Positions 40,113-47,996 of a stretch of DNA of 48,448 nucleotides are shown here, in pieces; position 1 is the first letter of the stretch; every line of letters starts with the position of its first letter. The notes beneath the pieces are model-generated. The model made no database searches. It was given only the letters and a program-made list of their open reading frames with translations, and had not been told where the DNA came from. Made by a program: the position numbers and the translations under genes. This DNA is from an uncultured Lachnospiraceae bacterium (GTDB lineage: Bacteria > Bacillota > Clostridia > Lachnospirales > Lachnospiraceae): assembly GCA_910587295.1 (NCBI GenBank), contig CAJULP010000078.1, forward strand, positions 1 to 48,448, given 5' to 3'.

Positions 40113-40844
40113 ATGAATGTCAGCATGATTTTCTGCCTGTTAGTGGCGGTGGTCCTGATGTTGTGCCTGGTATGGGTTTTGATCATGCATGAAAAGCTGA
40201 AAAGGCAGTATGCGGCTTTGATGGAAAGCTTTTACCGTCTGCAGGATCTGAACGGGGAGCTGCGGGGGCAAAGACACGATTATCTGAACCATCTGCAGGT
40301 AGTCTACGGGATGATGGAGCTTCAGGAGTATGAAGAGCTTCATGCTTATCTGGAACCCATTTACAAGGATATGATGAAGGTGGGGAAGGCGATCAGGACT
40401 TCCATACCGGCAGTAAACGCTCTGCTGATGGCGAAGATGAGGACAGCGGAGGAAAACGAGGCGGATTTTTATGTGGAAGTAAAGTCAGACCTTAAGGATT
40501 TAAAGGTGGAACCCTGGGAATTGTGCAAGGTGCTTGCAAACCTGATTGATAATGCAATCACCGCGCTTAAAGAAAAAGAAGGGGAAAGAAAGATGGTGCT
40601 GGAAATTGGCGAGGACAGGGATTGCTATTTGTTTGCCCTCTCAAACAACGGGCCTGAAATCCCCAGGGAACAAATAAGCGCCATATTCCGGCAGGGTTTT
40701 ACCACGAAAAGAGAGGAAGGACACGGAATGGGGCTGTATATTGTGGCTGGTATCCTGAAAATGAACAGCGGTGAGATCCGGGTGGAGTCTGACAGGAAGG
40801 AAACGGTATTTACCGTTCGGTTTGCAAAGGAGGTGAAGGGATAA
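40113..40844 (+). CDS. Spo0B-type sensor histidine kinase
   Basis: The 243-residue kinase is short: one membrane helix at residues 4-24 (SMIFCLLVAVVLMLCLVWVL), then a coiled segment and the acceptor motif RGQRHDYLNHLQVVYGM with His55, of the Spo0B_a/GHKL kind. The ATPase domain has an N box (WELCKVLANLIDNAITALK near 137) and G boxes (GHGMGLYIVAGILKM near 205). The ATG at 40113 is used because AGAGGGG lies 6 bases upstream; the ATG at 40107 is too close. The gene leads the NfeD-FloA-LytTR operon, and the following gene starts at the next base. It lacks an outer sensor domain. Confidence 0.9.
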   Translation: MNVSMIFCLLVAVVLMLCLVWVLIMHEKLKRQYAALMESFYRLQDLNGELRGQRHDYLNHLQVVYGMMELQEYEELHAYLEPIYKDMMKVGKAIRTSIPAVNALLMAKMRTAEENEADFYVEVKSDLKDLKVEPWELCKVLANLIDNAITALKEKEGERKMVLEIGEDRDCYLFALSNNGPEIPREQISAIFRQGFTTKREEGHGMGLYIVAGILKMNSGEIRVESDRKETVFTVRFAKEVKG

Positions 40845-41321
40845 TTGGATGTGGTAATGATCATTGGGCTTATTCTTTTGATAGCCGGATTTGTGCTGGC
40901 AGGGATTGAAATGGTAGTTCCGGGGTTTGGAGCGCCTGGCATTTGCGGTATCATTTGTCTGGTGGCAGGTGTTTTTTTAACGGCGGACAGTGTAGAAGCC
41001 GGAATTTTTATTACGGTGGTGGTGATCGTTATACTGGGAATCTTAATGACGGTCATTATGGGTTTTTTATCCCAGAAAAAATTCAAATCGCCTATTGTCC
41101 TTGATGAGGACCTAAAAGCCGGAGTGCCGATCAGTTCTTCGGATCTTGAATACCTGATCCGGAAGGAAGGAAAGGCATCCACGGATTTAAAACCTGCGGG
41201 AAAGGGGAACTTTGAGGGGATAGAGCTGGATATTTTTTCGGAAGGACCGTATATTAAGAAGGGAACTTCCATTGTAATAAGCAGGATTAATGAGAACAGA
41301 TTAATGGTAAAAGAAAAATAA
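40845..41321 (+). CDS. NfeD family membrane protein
   Basis: The 158-residue protein has three hydrophobic helices (residues 5-25, 30-50, 53-75) and a C-terminal OB-fold-like domain (residues 95-155, including GIELDIFSEGPYIKKGTSIVI and a partial VKEK end). NfeD proteins partner with flotillin- or stomatin-type scaffold proteins in the membrane. TTG at 40845 is the start: AGGAGGTGA lies 8 bases upstream and it begins at the first base after the kinase gene. It is 22 bases before floA, its usual partner. Confidence 0.88.
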   Translation: MDVVMIIGLILLIAGFVLAGIEMVVPGFGAPGICGIICLVAGVFLTADSVEAGIFITVVVIVILGILMTVIMGFLSQKKFKSPIVLDEDLKAGVPISSSDLEYLIRKEGKASTDLKPAGKGNFEGIELDIFSEGPYIKKGTSIVISRINENRLMVKEK

Positions 41322-41343
41322 AAAGTGAGGCAGGAGGGAGTAT

Positions 41344-42303
41344 ATGGTTGGACAGATTGTTTTATTATGTGTATTAGGTCTTTTGGTCGTACTGTTTTTC
41401 GTATTTGTGCCGGTGGGCTTATGGATCTCGGCGGTAGCGGCCAATGTAAAGGTGGGAATCTTTAATCTTGTGGGAATGCGGCTTCGGAGAGTTGCGCCGG
41501 CCAAGATTGTCTTTCCTTTGATCAAGGCCACCAAAGCCGGGCTGGAGGTCAAGGTAAACCAGTTAGAAGCCCATTATCTGGCAGGGGGCGATGTGGACCG
41601 GGTGGTAAATGCGCTGATCGCAGCCCAGAGAGCGGGCATGGATCTGTCTTTTGAAAAAGCGTCAGCCATTGACCTTGCCGGACGGAATGTGTTTGAGGCA
41701 GTGAAGATGAGCGTAACGCCCAAAGTGGTTGAAACGCCGCTGATCTCCGCGGTGGCCAAGGACGGTATTGAGCTTTTGGTGAAGGCAAGGGTCACGGTGC
41801 GGACTAATATTGAAAGGCTGATCGGCGGCGCCGGGGAAGCTACGGTGCTGGCAAGGATTGGGGAAGGTATCGTGACCACGGTAGGCTCCTCACAAAATCA
41901 TAATGAGGTTTTGGAAAACCCTGACGAGATCTCCAAGCTGATCTTGGAGAAGGGGTTGGACTCCGGAACGGCCTATGAGATTATTTCCATTGATATTGCG
42001 GATATTGATATCGGACGGAACGTGGGAGCTAATCTGCAGAGCCTGCAGGCGGAGGCGGATAACAAGATTGCCCAGGCAAGGGCGGAGGAACGCCGCGCAA
42101 TGGCTGTGGCTTTAGAGCAGGAAATGCGGGCGGCCGTGGTACAGGCAGAAGCGGAAATCCCCAAAGCGATGGCACAGGCGCTTCGGGAAGGGCATATTGG
42201 AGTGCTTGATTACTATAAACTCCAGAATATACAGGCGGACACGGAAATGAAAAAGGGCATTGGCACGGGGGCCGATGCTTATGCGGAGAGCAAAAAGGTT
42301 TGA
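41344..42303 (+). CDS. floA: Flotillin-like scaffold protein FloA
   Basis: The 319-residue membrane scaffold protein of the FloA/YqfA family organises membrane microdomains. It has an N-terminal hairpin membrane anchor (residues 3-33, LLCVLGLLVVLFFVFVPVGL), then the SPFH-like domain (KVGIFNLVGMRLRRVAP, LEAHYLAGGDVDRVVNALIAAQRAGMDL). The C-terminal EA-rich helices follow (ARAEERRAMAVALEQEM, IPKAMAQALREGHIGVLDYY). The length matches the family exactly. It sits between NfeD and a LytTR response regulator with kinase upstream, so it is probably cotranscribed with a two-component system. In B. subtilis, flotillins influence kinase activity. Confidence 0.95.
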   Translation: MVGQIVLLCVLGLLVVLFFVFVPVGLWISAVAANVKVGIFNLVGMRLRRVAPAKIVFPLIKATKAGLEVKVNQLEAHYLAGGDVDRVVNALIAAQRAGMDLSFEKASAIDLAGRNVFEAVKMSVTPKVVETPLISAVAKDGIELLVKARVTVRTNIERLIGGAGEATVLARIGEGIVTTVGSSQNHNEVLENPDEISKLILEKGLDSGTAYEIISIDIADIDIGRNVGANLQSLQAEADNKIAQARAEERRAMAVALEQEMRAAVVQAEAEIPKAMAQALREGHIGVLDYYKLQNIQADTEMKKGIGTGADAYAESKKV

Positions 42304-42307
42304 ACGT

Positions 42308-43054
42308 ATGATAAAAGTAATGTTGATCGATGATGAGCCGCAGATTAGGATGCTTCTACACAAGATGGTGGAAAAACAGGCGGATTATCAGGTGGTATCG
42401 GAGAGCGGGGATTTTACCGGGGCGGTGACGGACTTCGCAAGGTATAAGCCGGATGTGGTATTTATGGATATTGATTTAAACGGGGAAAGCGGGCTGGAAT
42501 GCGCCCGGGTGCTTACGGAGCTTGACCCCAAGCTTAAGATCATTTTTGCCACGGCGCACAGCGAATATATGGCTAACGCCTTTGAAATCTATGCCTTTGA
42601 TTATCTGGTGAAGCCTTTTAACATGGAGCGTGTGGTGAAAACCTTAGACCGGATCAGGGCCAGCATGGCGCAGGAAACTTTGGCAAAGCCTGCTGCGCCC
42701 GATACGGTGGTGAAGCCGGAACACTATAAAAATAAGCTTTTGATCAAAGGGAAGGAGCAGGTATGCCTGCTCAACATGGAAGAGATCATTCTGGTTGAAC
42801 GGATGGAAGGCTGTACCAGCATTGTCACCGCAAAGGAGCGTTACCGGACCTCCATTTCCCTTTCCGACGCAGAAGAAAAGCTGAATACCGGGGAATTTAT
42901 GCGCTGCCATAAGTCCTACATTGTAAATATTTCCCAGATTGTGAGGATTGAGCCTTACGGCAGGTGGACATATGTGGTGAAGTTTAGGGACACAGCAGAG
43001 ACTGCGCTGATGACCGCACAGAAATATGAGGAAATCAAAAAGATGTTTGCGTGA
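42308..43054 (+). CDS. LytTR family response regulator
   Basis: The 248-residue protein has a receiver domain with Asp54 (VVFMDIDLNGESGLE), IDDE near the start, Thr in FATAHSEYM and Lys in DYLVKPF. After a Pro/Ala linker (KPAAPDTVVKP) comes the LytTR domain (residues 150-245: KNKLLIKGKEQVCLLNMEE, MRCHKSYIVNISQIVRIEPYGRWTYVV). The ATG at 42308 lies 5 bases after floA, with AAAAGGT upstream; a longer form from 42260 would overlap floA and is rejected. Its partner is probably the Spo0B-type kinase at the head of the same operon, separated from it by NfeD and FloA. Confidence 0.92.
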   Translation: MIKVMLIDDEPQIRMLLHKMVEKQADYQVVSESGDFTGAVTDFARYKPDVVFMDIDLNGESGLECARVLTELDPKLKIIFATAHSEYMANAFEIYAFDYLVKPFNMERVVKTLDRIRASMAQETLAKPAAPDTVVKPEHYKNKLLIKGKEQVCLLNMEEIILVERMEGCTSIVTAKERYRTSISLSDAEEKLNTGEFMRCHKSYIVNISQIVRIEPYGRWTYVVKFRDTAETALMTAQKYEEIKKMFA

Positions 43055-43065
43055 GGGAAACTGGG

Positions 43066-43094
43066 TTTACACGATTTCAGTATTTTGCTATAAT
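43066..43094 (+). promoter_or_regulatory. Sigma-A promoter with extended -10
   Basis: TTTACA at 43066-43071, 17 bases, TGCTATAAT with TATAAT at 43089-43094. It drives the small gene at 43139 and begins right after the LytTR gene. Confidence 0.8.
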
Positions 43095-43138
43095 CATATT
43101 GTAACAATTGATGGTCTGTTTAAAAGGATGGTGATTGC

Positions 43139-43320
43139 ATGACTGAAAAAGAAATGCTAAAGACGTCAGTCGAGGAGTTTGATAGGCTCAGGATTATATG
43201 CAATCCTGTGATAAAGATTCTGAGGTATATAAAAAAATGAAAAGACGTTATACGGCATTAAAAGTCATTTTAACGGCTTTCGGCATTAATTTGACAGAAA
43301 TTGATTATATTAAAGAATAA
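43139..43320 (+). pseudogene. Small gene split by a one-base shift
   Basis: From ATG 43139 (AAGGATGG upstream) the frame reads MTEKEMLKTSVEEFDRLR, then shifts near 43197 and stops at 43240. The next frame continues IMQSCDKDSEVYKKMKRRY, then TALKVILTAFGINLTEIDYIKE to TAA at 43318-43320. Together they give a helical protein of about 60 residues, typical of small Lachnospiraceae proteins of unknown role. The ATG at 43198, with AGG just upstream, could alternatively start a separate 40-residue product. A good promoter is present, so the second part may be expressed. Confidence 0.6.
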
Positions 43321-43339
43321 AGCATATTACCGGAAATAA

Positions 43340-43368
43340 AGAGCGTGAACCGAAAAGGTTCACGCTCT
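43340..43368. terminator. Strong hairpin, terminator-like on the minus strand
   Basis: Perfect 12-base arms AGAGCGTGAACC and GGTTCACGCTCT (43340-43351, 43357-43368) with a five-base GAAAA loop. On the minus strand the stem is followed by TTATTTCC; on the plus strand by ACGCAATTGG. It lies after the small gene and downstream of the minus-strand trpS and AAA-ATPase pseudogene. Confidence 0.65.
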
Positions 43369-43528
43369 ACGCAATTGGCTGTTTGGTATAATATGGCGGA
43401 TATCATTTAAGATATGGATTCAATTTCGCATTGGTGTTCTTTTGTCCTGAGATTATAACAGATCCCGACAGCGAGGATGCTGGTGAAGTTTTCTTTTTTC
43501 CGCTTTTTTCTCCCCGTTCCACTTTATA

Positions 43529-43872
43529 CTAATTCCGCACTGAAAGATAGGACAGTGTCACAACGCATGACAGACTGTTTTCAGCGCCATCTTCCAGGGC
43601 GGCTTCAAGCTCTGCCATAAGCTCTTTGTTAGGAATCCTGAGTTCCCCTTATCAGGCAGATTACTTAAACATATATTTATAACATTATATTTATTTAAGC
43701 GAGCCGTATAGTTCCTGCTCTTGCTGATGGCCAAATGGTCAAACAAGGGTTTCGCATCGTAGGCTTTGCAGTAAAAAGAACCAAGCATATTCAGGATGGA
43801 TATCTTTCCCAAACGCCGGGGCTTTGTAATACAGATATATTTTGTATTGGTTTTGACCCGCTTGTTTATCAA
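43529..43872 (-). pseudogene. Decayed AAA-ATPase/PD-(D/E)XK nuclease (DUF1703-type) gene
   Basis: The N-terminal part resembles the AAA-like ATPases found with DUF1703 nuclease domains: KYICITKPRRLGKISILNMLGSFYCKAYDAKPLFDHLAISK. The ATP loop reads RRLGKIS where RRFGKT/S is usual, so it is degraded. Homology ends at NLPDKGN, then resumes in another frame with NKELMAELEAALEDGAENSL and VVTLSYLSVRN to a stop at 43529. The middle of the gene (several hundred residues in intact members) is missing. It sits directly downstream of trpS on the same strand. Confidence 0.8.
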
Positions 43873-43884
43873 TTCAATAATAAT

Positions 43885-44976
43885 TTATTTCTCTTGTGCA
43901 TATTTCTTTGCCTGTTCCGCAATCAGCGCATTGTCATCAAAGTAATTGATCTTCATTGCTTTTTTCACGTCATCCAACGTCTGTGCGGCAGTTTCCTTTG
44001 CTTCCAGGCTTCCTTTACGGAGGATTTCATAAACGCCGGGGATATCTTTTTCCCATTCCTTTCTTCTGGCACGGATAGGGGCGAGCTCTTCCTGAAGCAC
44101 CTTATTCAGGAACTTCTTTACCTTCACATCCCCCAGGCCTCCCCTTGTGTAGTGGGCTTTTAACTCATCCAGATTTGCGTATTCGGGAAGGTATTCCGCA
44201 AACATTCCGTCTTTGCAGAAAGCGTCCAGATAAATGAAGACGGGGTTGCCTTCCACATTGCCGGGGTCGGATACCTGAAGGTGGTTAGGATCCGTGAACA
44301 TGGACATGACTTTTTTGCGTACCTCTTCTTCGGGGGCGGAAAGGTAAATGCAGTTATTTAAAGATTTACTCATTTTTGCTTTGCCGTCAATGCCGGGAAG
44401 GCGCAGGCAGGCCTTGTTATCAGGAAGGAGCACCTCCGGTTCCACCAGTGTATCCCCGTATACGGAGTTAAATTTGCGGACAATCTCCTTGGTCTGCTCT
44501 AACATGGGGAGCTGGTCTTCGCCAACAGGCACGGTGGTCGCCTGAAATGCAGTGATATCGGCGGCCTGGCTGATGGGATAAGTGAAAAAGCCTACCGGGA
44601 TGCTGGTCTCAAAGTTCCGCATCTGGATCTCGGATTTTACGGTAGGGTTCCGCTGCAGCCGGGAAACCGTCACAAGGTTCATATAATAAAAGGATAATTC
44701 GCATAGCTCCGGAATCTGGGACTGGATAAACAGCGTGGACCGCTCCGGATCAAGCCCGCAGGAAAGGTAGTCCAAAGCTACTTCAATGATGTTCTGGCGC
44801 ACCTTTTCCGGCTGCTCCGCATTATCTGTAAGGGCCTGCGCGTCGGCGATCATAATGAAAATCTTATCATAGATACCGGAGTTTTGCAGTTCCACCCGTC
44901 TTTTCAATGATCCGACGTAATGGCCTACGTGAAGGGGGCCTGTGGGGCGGTCTCCGGTTAAAATAATTTTTGACAT
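43885..44976 (-). CDS. trpS: Tryptophan-tRNA ligase
   Basis: The 363-residue class I synthetase charges tRNA(Trp) in the cytosol. The HIGH-type motif is PLHVGHY (residues 13-19) and the KMSKS motif is GKAKMSKSLNN near residue 202; the central VPVGEDQLPMLEQT is also typical. The length fits a slightly long TrpS of Clostridia. GGAG lies 11 bases before the ATG. A -10 element GTGTATAAT lies about 80 bases upstream. The leader is short, with no T-box seen. Confidence 0.97.
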   Translation of the reverse strand: MSKIILTGDRPTGPLHVGHYVGSLKRRVELQNSGIYDKIFIMIADAQALTDNAEQPEKVRQNIIEVALDYLSCGLDPERSTLFIQSQIPELCELSFYYMNLVTVSRLQRNPTVKSEIQMRNFETSIPVGFFTYPISQAADITAFQATTVPVGEDQLPMLEQTKEIVRKFNSVYGDTLVEPEVLLPDNKACLRLPGIDGKAKMSKSLNNCIYLSAPEEEVRKKVMSMFTDPNHLQVSDPGNVEGNPVFIYLDAFCKDGMFAEYLPEYANLDELKAHYTRGGLGDVKVKKFLNKVLQEELAPIRARRKEWEKDIPGVYEILRKGSLEAKETAAQTLDDVKKAMKINYFDDNALIAEQAKKYAQEK

Positions 44977-45150
44977 GTAAGTTCCATGCTCCTTTCTTTA
45001 AGCCTCTTTCATGGAATTTACATTTTTCCAGACAAGAGGGAAATAGTTCTGCTCTATTATACACTATCCGCAATTTTTTTCCTACTGGATTTTATAGAAA
45101 CTTTGGTATAAAATGGTGGAAGCAAGGGTGATAGGAAAAGGATGGAATAG

Positions 45151-46506
45151 ATGAAATTATTAGATAAAATGCAGAATGGCTTAACCTATGTACGGATCAT
45201 TGCCATGGGGTATCTGCTGGTCATTGGGGCTGGAACATTGCTGTTAATGCTTCCAATATCAACGGCAGCAGGCGGGGAGACGGATTTTTTGACGGCGCTG
45301 TTTACGGCGACCAGCGCAACCTGCGTTACCGGACTGGTGGTAGTGGACACTGCGTCGAACTGGACGGTCTTTGGACAGATGGTGATCTTGTTGATGATAC
45401 AGGTGGGCGGCCTAGGGTTTATGACCATGGGTGTTGTGATGGCGCTTTTTCTCCGGAAAAGAATTACGCTCAGGATGCGGGGTATTTTGCAGGAAAGCAT
45501 GAATTATATGCAGATGGGCGGGATCATCCGGCTGGTAAAAATGGTCTATAAAGGAACTTTTCTGATTGAGTTTGCCGGTGCGGTGCTTTTGTCAATCCGG
45601 TTTGTTCCTGTTTTTGGCGTGGCAAAGGGGATTTACTTTGGTTTCTTCCACTCCGTTTCCGGTTTTTGCAATGCCGGGTTTGACCTGATGGGAACTTATT
45701 CCGGGAAGTATTCTTCCTTTGTGGAATTTCATGGGGATGTGCTTGTGAACCTGGTGCTGATGGGGCTGGTAGTGGTGGGAGGTATCGGCTTTTTTGTCTG
45801 GAGTGATTTAAAGAAAAACGGGATCCACTTCAAAAAATATATGCTGCACACCAAGATTACTTTATTTTCCACGGCAGTGCTCCTTGTTGGGGGAACGGTG
45901 CTTTTCTGGATTTTTGAGAGCGATAACCTGCTTGCCGGCATGGGAATGAAAGACCAGTTCCTTGCCGCGGCGTTCAGCTCCGTTACGGCAAGGACTGCTG
46001 GATTTAATACCATAGATACCGGGGCCTTAAGCAACGCTTCCAAAATGCTCACATCCCTTTTCATGTTTATCGGGGGAAGCCCGGGGTCAACGGCAGGGGG
46101 CATTAAGACGGTCACGGTGGCGGTGCTGCTGGTGTATGTGTGGTCCAACCTGCGTGACAGCAAAGGGGTAAATATATTCAAAAGAAGGCTTGATGATGAT
46201 ACCATCCGAAAGGCCAGCAATGTGGTAGTGATCAGTCTGGTGATGGCGGTTGCGGCGGTTATTTATATCTGCTATATCCAGCCTGCTTTGCCGGTGGAGG
46301 ACGTGATTTTTGAAGTGCTCTCGGCGATTGGAACGGTGGGTATGAGCACGGGGATCACAAGGGAGCTTTCCCTTGGTTCCAGGATTGTGATAATCCTGCT
46401 TATGTACTGCGGGAGATTGGGAAGTATGTCCTTTGCCCTTTCCTTTACGGAGAGGAAGAAGGTTGCGCCGGTACAGCTCCCCAGGGAAAAAATTATGATC
46501 GGGTAA
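45151..46506 (+). CDS. ktrB: TrkH/KtrB family potassium uptake protein
   Basis: The 451-residue channel subunit imports K+ with Na+. Four pore repeats with the selectivity glycine are seen: TCVTGLVVV near residue 58, FCNAGFDLM near 172, ARTAGFNTID near 281, and TVGMSTGIT near 393. Eight or more membrane helices are present. The length matches KtrB rather than the longer TrkH. AAAGGATGG precedes the ATG. It is coupled to the RCK subunit gene 13 bases downstream. A c-di-AMP riboswitch is not seen in the short leader. Confidence 0.94.
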   Translation: MKLLDKMQNGLTYVRIIAMGYLLVIGAGTLLLMLPISTAAGGETDFLTALFTATSATCVTGLVVVDTASNWTVFGQMVILLMIQVGGLGFMTMGVVMALFLRKRITLRMRGILQESMNYMQMGGIIRLVKMVYKGTFLIEFAGAVLLSIRFVPVFGVAKGIYFGFFHSVSGFCNAGFDLMGTYSGKYSSFVEFHGDVLVNLVLMGLVVVGGIGFFVWSDLKKNGIHFKKYMLHTKITLFSTAVLLVGGTVLFWIFESDNLLAGMGMKDQFLAAAFSSVTARTAGFNTIDTGALSNASKMLTSLFMFIGGSPGSTAGGIKTVTVAVLLVYVWSNLRDSKGVNIFKRRLDDDTIRKASNVVVISLVMAVAAVIYICYIQPALPVEDVIFEVLSAIGTVGMSTGITRELSLGSRIVIILLMYCGRLGSMSFALSFTERKKVAPVQLPREKIMIG

Positions 46507-46519
46507 ATGGAGGTAGGTT

Positions 46520-47209
46520 ATGAAATCAGTTTTGATAATTGGACTTGGAAGGTTTGGGCAGCATCTTTGCAGGAAGATGGCGGAGCTGAAAAATGAGGTC
46601 ATGGTCATAGACACCAAGGCGGAGCTTGTGGAGGCCATGATGCCGCTGGTGACCAATGCCCAGATTGGCGATTGTACCAATGTGGAAGTGTTAAAAAGCA
46701 TCGGGATTCGAAACTTTGACATTTGCTTTGTGTGCATCGGAACCAATTTCCAGAGCAGCTTGGAGATTACATCCCTGCTTAAGGAGAATGGAGCGAAATA
46801 CGTAGTCAGTAAGGCCACCCGGGATATTCAGGCTAAGTTCCTTCTTCGGAACGGTGCGGATGAAGTGGTCTATCCGGAACGGGATATTGCGGAAAAGGAA
46901 GCGGTGCGCTTTAGTGCAAACCATGTATATGATTATATTGAGATCAACGACGAGTATTCTATTTTTGAGATTCCGGTATCGGCCGAATGGGAAGGCAGGA
47001 CTATCAGGGAGGTAGATTTCCGGGCCAAATATAAGGTCAGCATCATGGGGGTAAAGAAGGGGGAGGATACCCGTTTTCTGCCTATGGCAGACCATGTGTT
47101 TGAGGAAAAAGAGCACTTGATGGTGATAGGGCGTATTGAAGATGTGGAGCGTCTTTTAAGGAAGTTTGAGTTTGGGAATGAAAAGAGTAAAAATAAGAGA
47201 AGCCGCTGA
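46520..47209 (+). CDS. ktrA: KtrA/TrkA family RCK regulatory subunit
   Basis: The 229-residue cytosolic subunit gates the K+ channel with nucleotides. The RCK_N Rossmann fold starts VLIIGLGRFGQHLCRKM (residues 4-20), then VMVIDTKAELV and IGDCTNVEVL (near 53) and FVCIGTNFQSS. The RCK_C domain covers about residues 140-220 (PVSAEWEGRTIREVDFRAKYKVSI). GGAGG precedes the ATG. It follows ktrB by 13 bases and overlaps the DUF2752 gene by 32 bases, so all three are probably cotranscribed. c-di-AMP commonly binds the RCK_C domain in this group. Confidence 0.95.
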   Translation: MKSVLIIGLGRFGQHLCRKMAELKNEVMVIDTKAELVEAMMPLVTNAQIGDCTNVEVLKSIGIRNFDICFVCIGTNFQSSLEITSLLKENGAKYVVSKATRDIQAKFLLRNGADEVVYPERDIAEKEAVRFSANHVYDYIEINDEYSIFEIPVSAEWEGRTIREVDFRAKYKVSIMGVKKGEDTRFLPMADHVFEEKEHLMVIGRIEDVERLLRKFEFGNEKSKNKRSR

Positions 47210-47645
47210 ACGGGTAAAAAGGGATATCCGGCAGTTCTGGGCAGTCGGTGTGGCATTTGCCATTTATTCTGTGATCGTACGCAGTGTTTTTGGCGCTTTT
47301 TGTCCGTTTTTGATTGTTACCGGGTTCCCCTGTGCGGGCTGCGGGCTTACCAGGGCAGGGATGTACCTTTTGCGGGGGAACTTTTCACAGGCGGCAGCAC
47401 TAAATCCGTCTATTTTTGCGTTTGCCCTTTTTTTGTTGTATTGTGGGTATTTTCGTTATCTGGAAGGCACAAAGGTAAAAGGTTTTTCCCTTGCGCTGGG
47501 AGTGCTCGTGGCGGTGACGCTTGCTGTTTACATTTACCGGATGTACCTGTATTTTCCGAATAAAGTGCCTTATGTGTATTATAAGAGAAATCTGCTGGCG
47601 GAAATATTTCCGTGGTATGAGCGGCTGCTGAACCGTGTAATGTAA
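47178..47645 (+). CDS. DUF2752 family membrane protein
   Basis: The 155-residue protein has the family signature FCPFLIVTGFPCAGCGLTRAGM (split here at residues 41-62; Cys42, 52 and 55). It has four hydrophobic helices, the last at about 108-128. The ATG at 47178 follows GGGA. A TTG at 47166 is also in frame. It overlaps the end of ktrA by 32 bases. DUF2752 proteins have no firm role; the conserved cysteines suggest metal or disulphide binding. A cotranscribed link to K+ uptake is positional only. Confidence 0.85.
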   Translation: MKRVKIREAAERVKRDIRQFWAVGVAFAIYSVIVRSVFGAFCPFLIVTGFPCAGCGLTRAGMYLLRGNFSQAAALNPSIFAFALFLLYCGYFRYLEGTKVKGFSLALGVLVAVTLAVYIYRMYLYFPNKVPYVYYKRNLLAEIFPWYERLLNRVM

Positions 47646-47670
47646 AAAGGGAAATCAGGTGTTTATTTTT

Positions 47671-47780
47671 TGGCTATAGCGGTTTTCGGGAATTTGTGAC
47701 GGTCTTTTCTTCAAGATCCAGCGAAAGACCGCTATAAACTGCGTTGTTTACTGTTAGCCATGTAATCCAACTAAAGTTTT
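47671..47780 (+). repeat. Relative of the fold-back repeat at 17 kb
   Basis: Stem TATAGCGGTTTTCG pairs with CGAAAGACCGCTATA (47675-47688, 47722-47736, one bulge). The right end GCCATGTAATCCAACTAAA (47758-47776) matches the unit 2 end GCCATGTACCCCAACTAAA at 17 of 19. The loop core is different and the left end is not recognisable, so it is a diverged or partial copy. Confidence 0.6.
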
Positions 47781-47935
47781 TAAATTGTTTTGTTGTAAAC
47801 CGTCTTCGCATCTGTTATGATAAGAACATCTTAGATTCGTGTTTATTCTGCGCCAAGATGATCTGGTGCATTATCTCCATTAGGGTTAACACTAAAATTT
47901 CATAAAAATGATATTTTCACACGCAAGCTTTGTGT
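47781..47935. other. Intergenic stretch without recognised gene
   Basis: AT-rich, 155 bases between the repeat relative and the leader of the Rpn gene. I see no convincing frame or RNA structure. Confidence 0.35.
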
Positions 47936-47982
47936 CTGCGCGCACCCAGCACAAGCCCGCTATGCGTAAAGAGTGTGCGCAG
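47936..47982. repeat. Inverted repeat in the leader of the Rpn gene
   Basis: Arms CTGCGCGCAC and GTGTGCGCAG (47936-47945, 47973-47982, one wobble) enclose a 27-base loop. Just upstream TTTTCACACGCAA and TTTGTGTCTGCGC recall the tandem hairpins at 25843-25894. Confidence 0.6.
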
Positions 47983-47996
47983 AAATGAGGAGTCTT

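Noticed and set aside
44977..45120. T-box leader for trpS
   Set aside because: The leader is about 80 bases with no T-box sequence (TGGNACCGCG) or specifier structure.
45107..45150. c-di-AMP (ydaO/kimA type) riboswitch before ktrB
   Set aside because: Only about 40 bases lie between the promoter-like element and the start, too short for the riboswitch.
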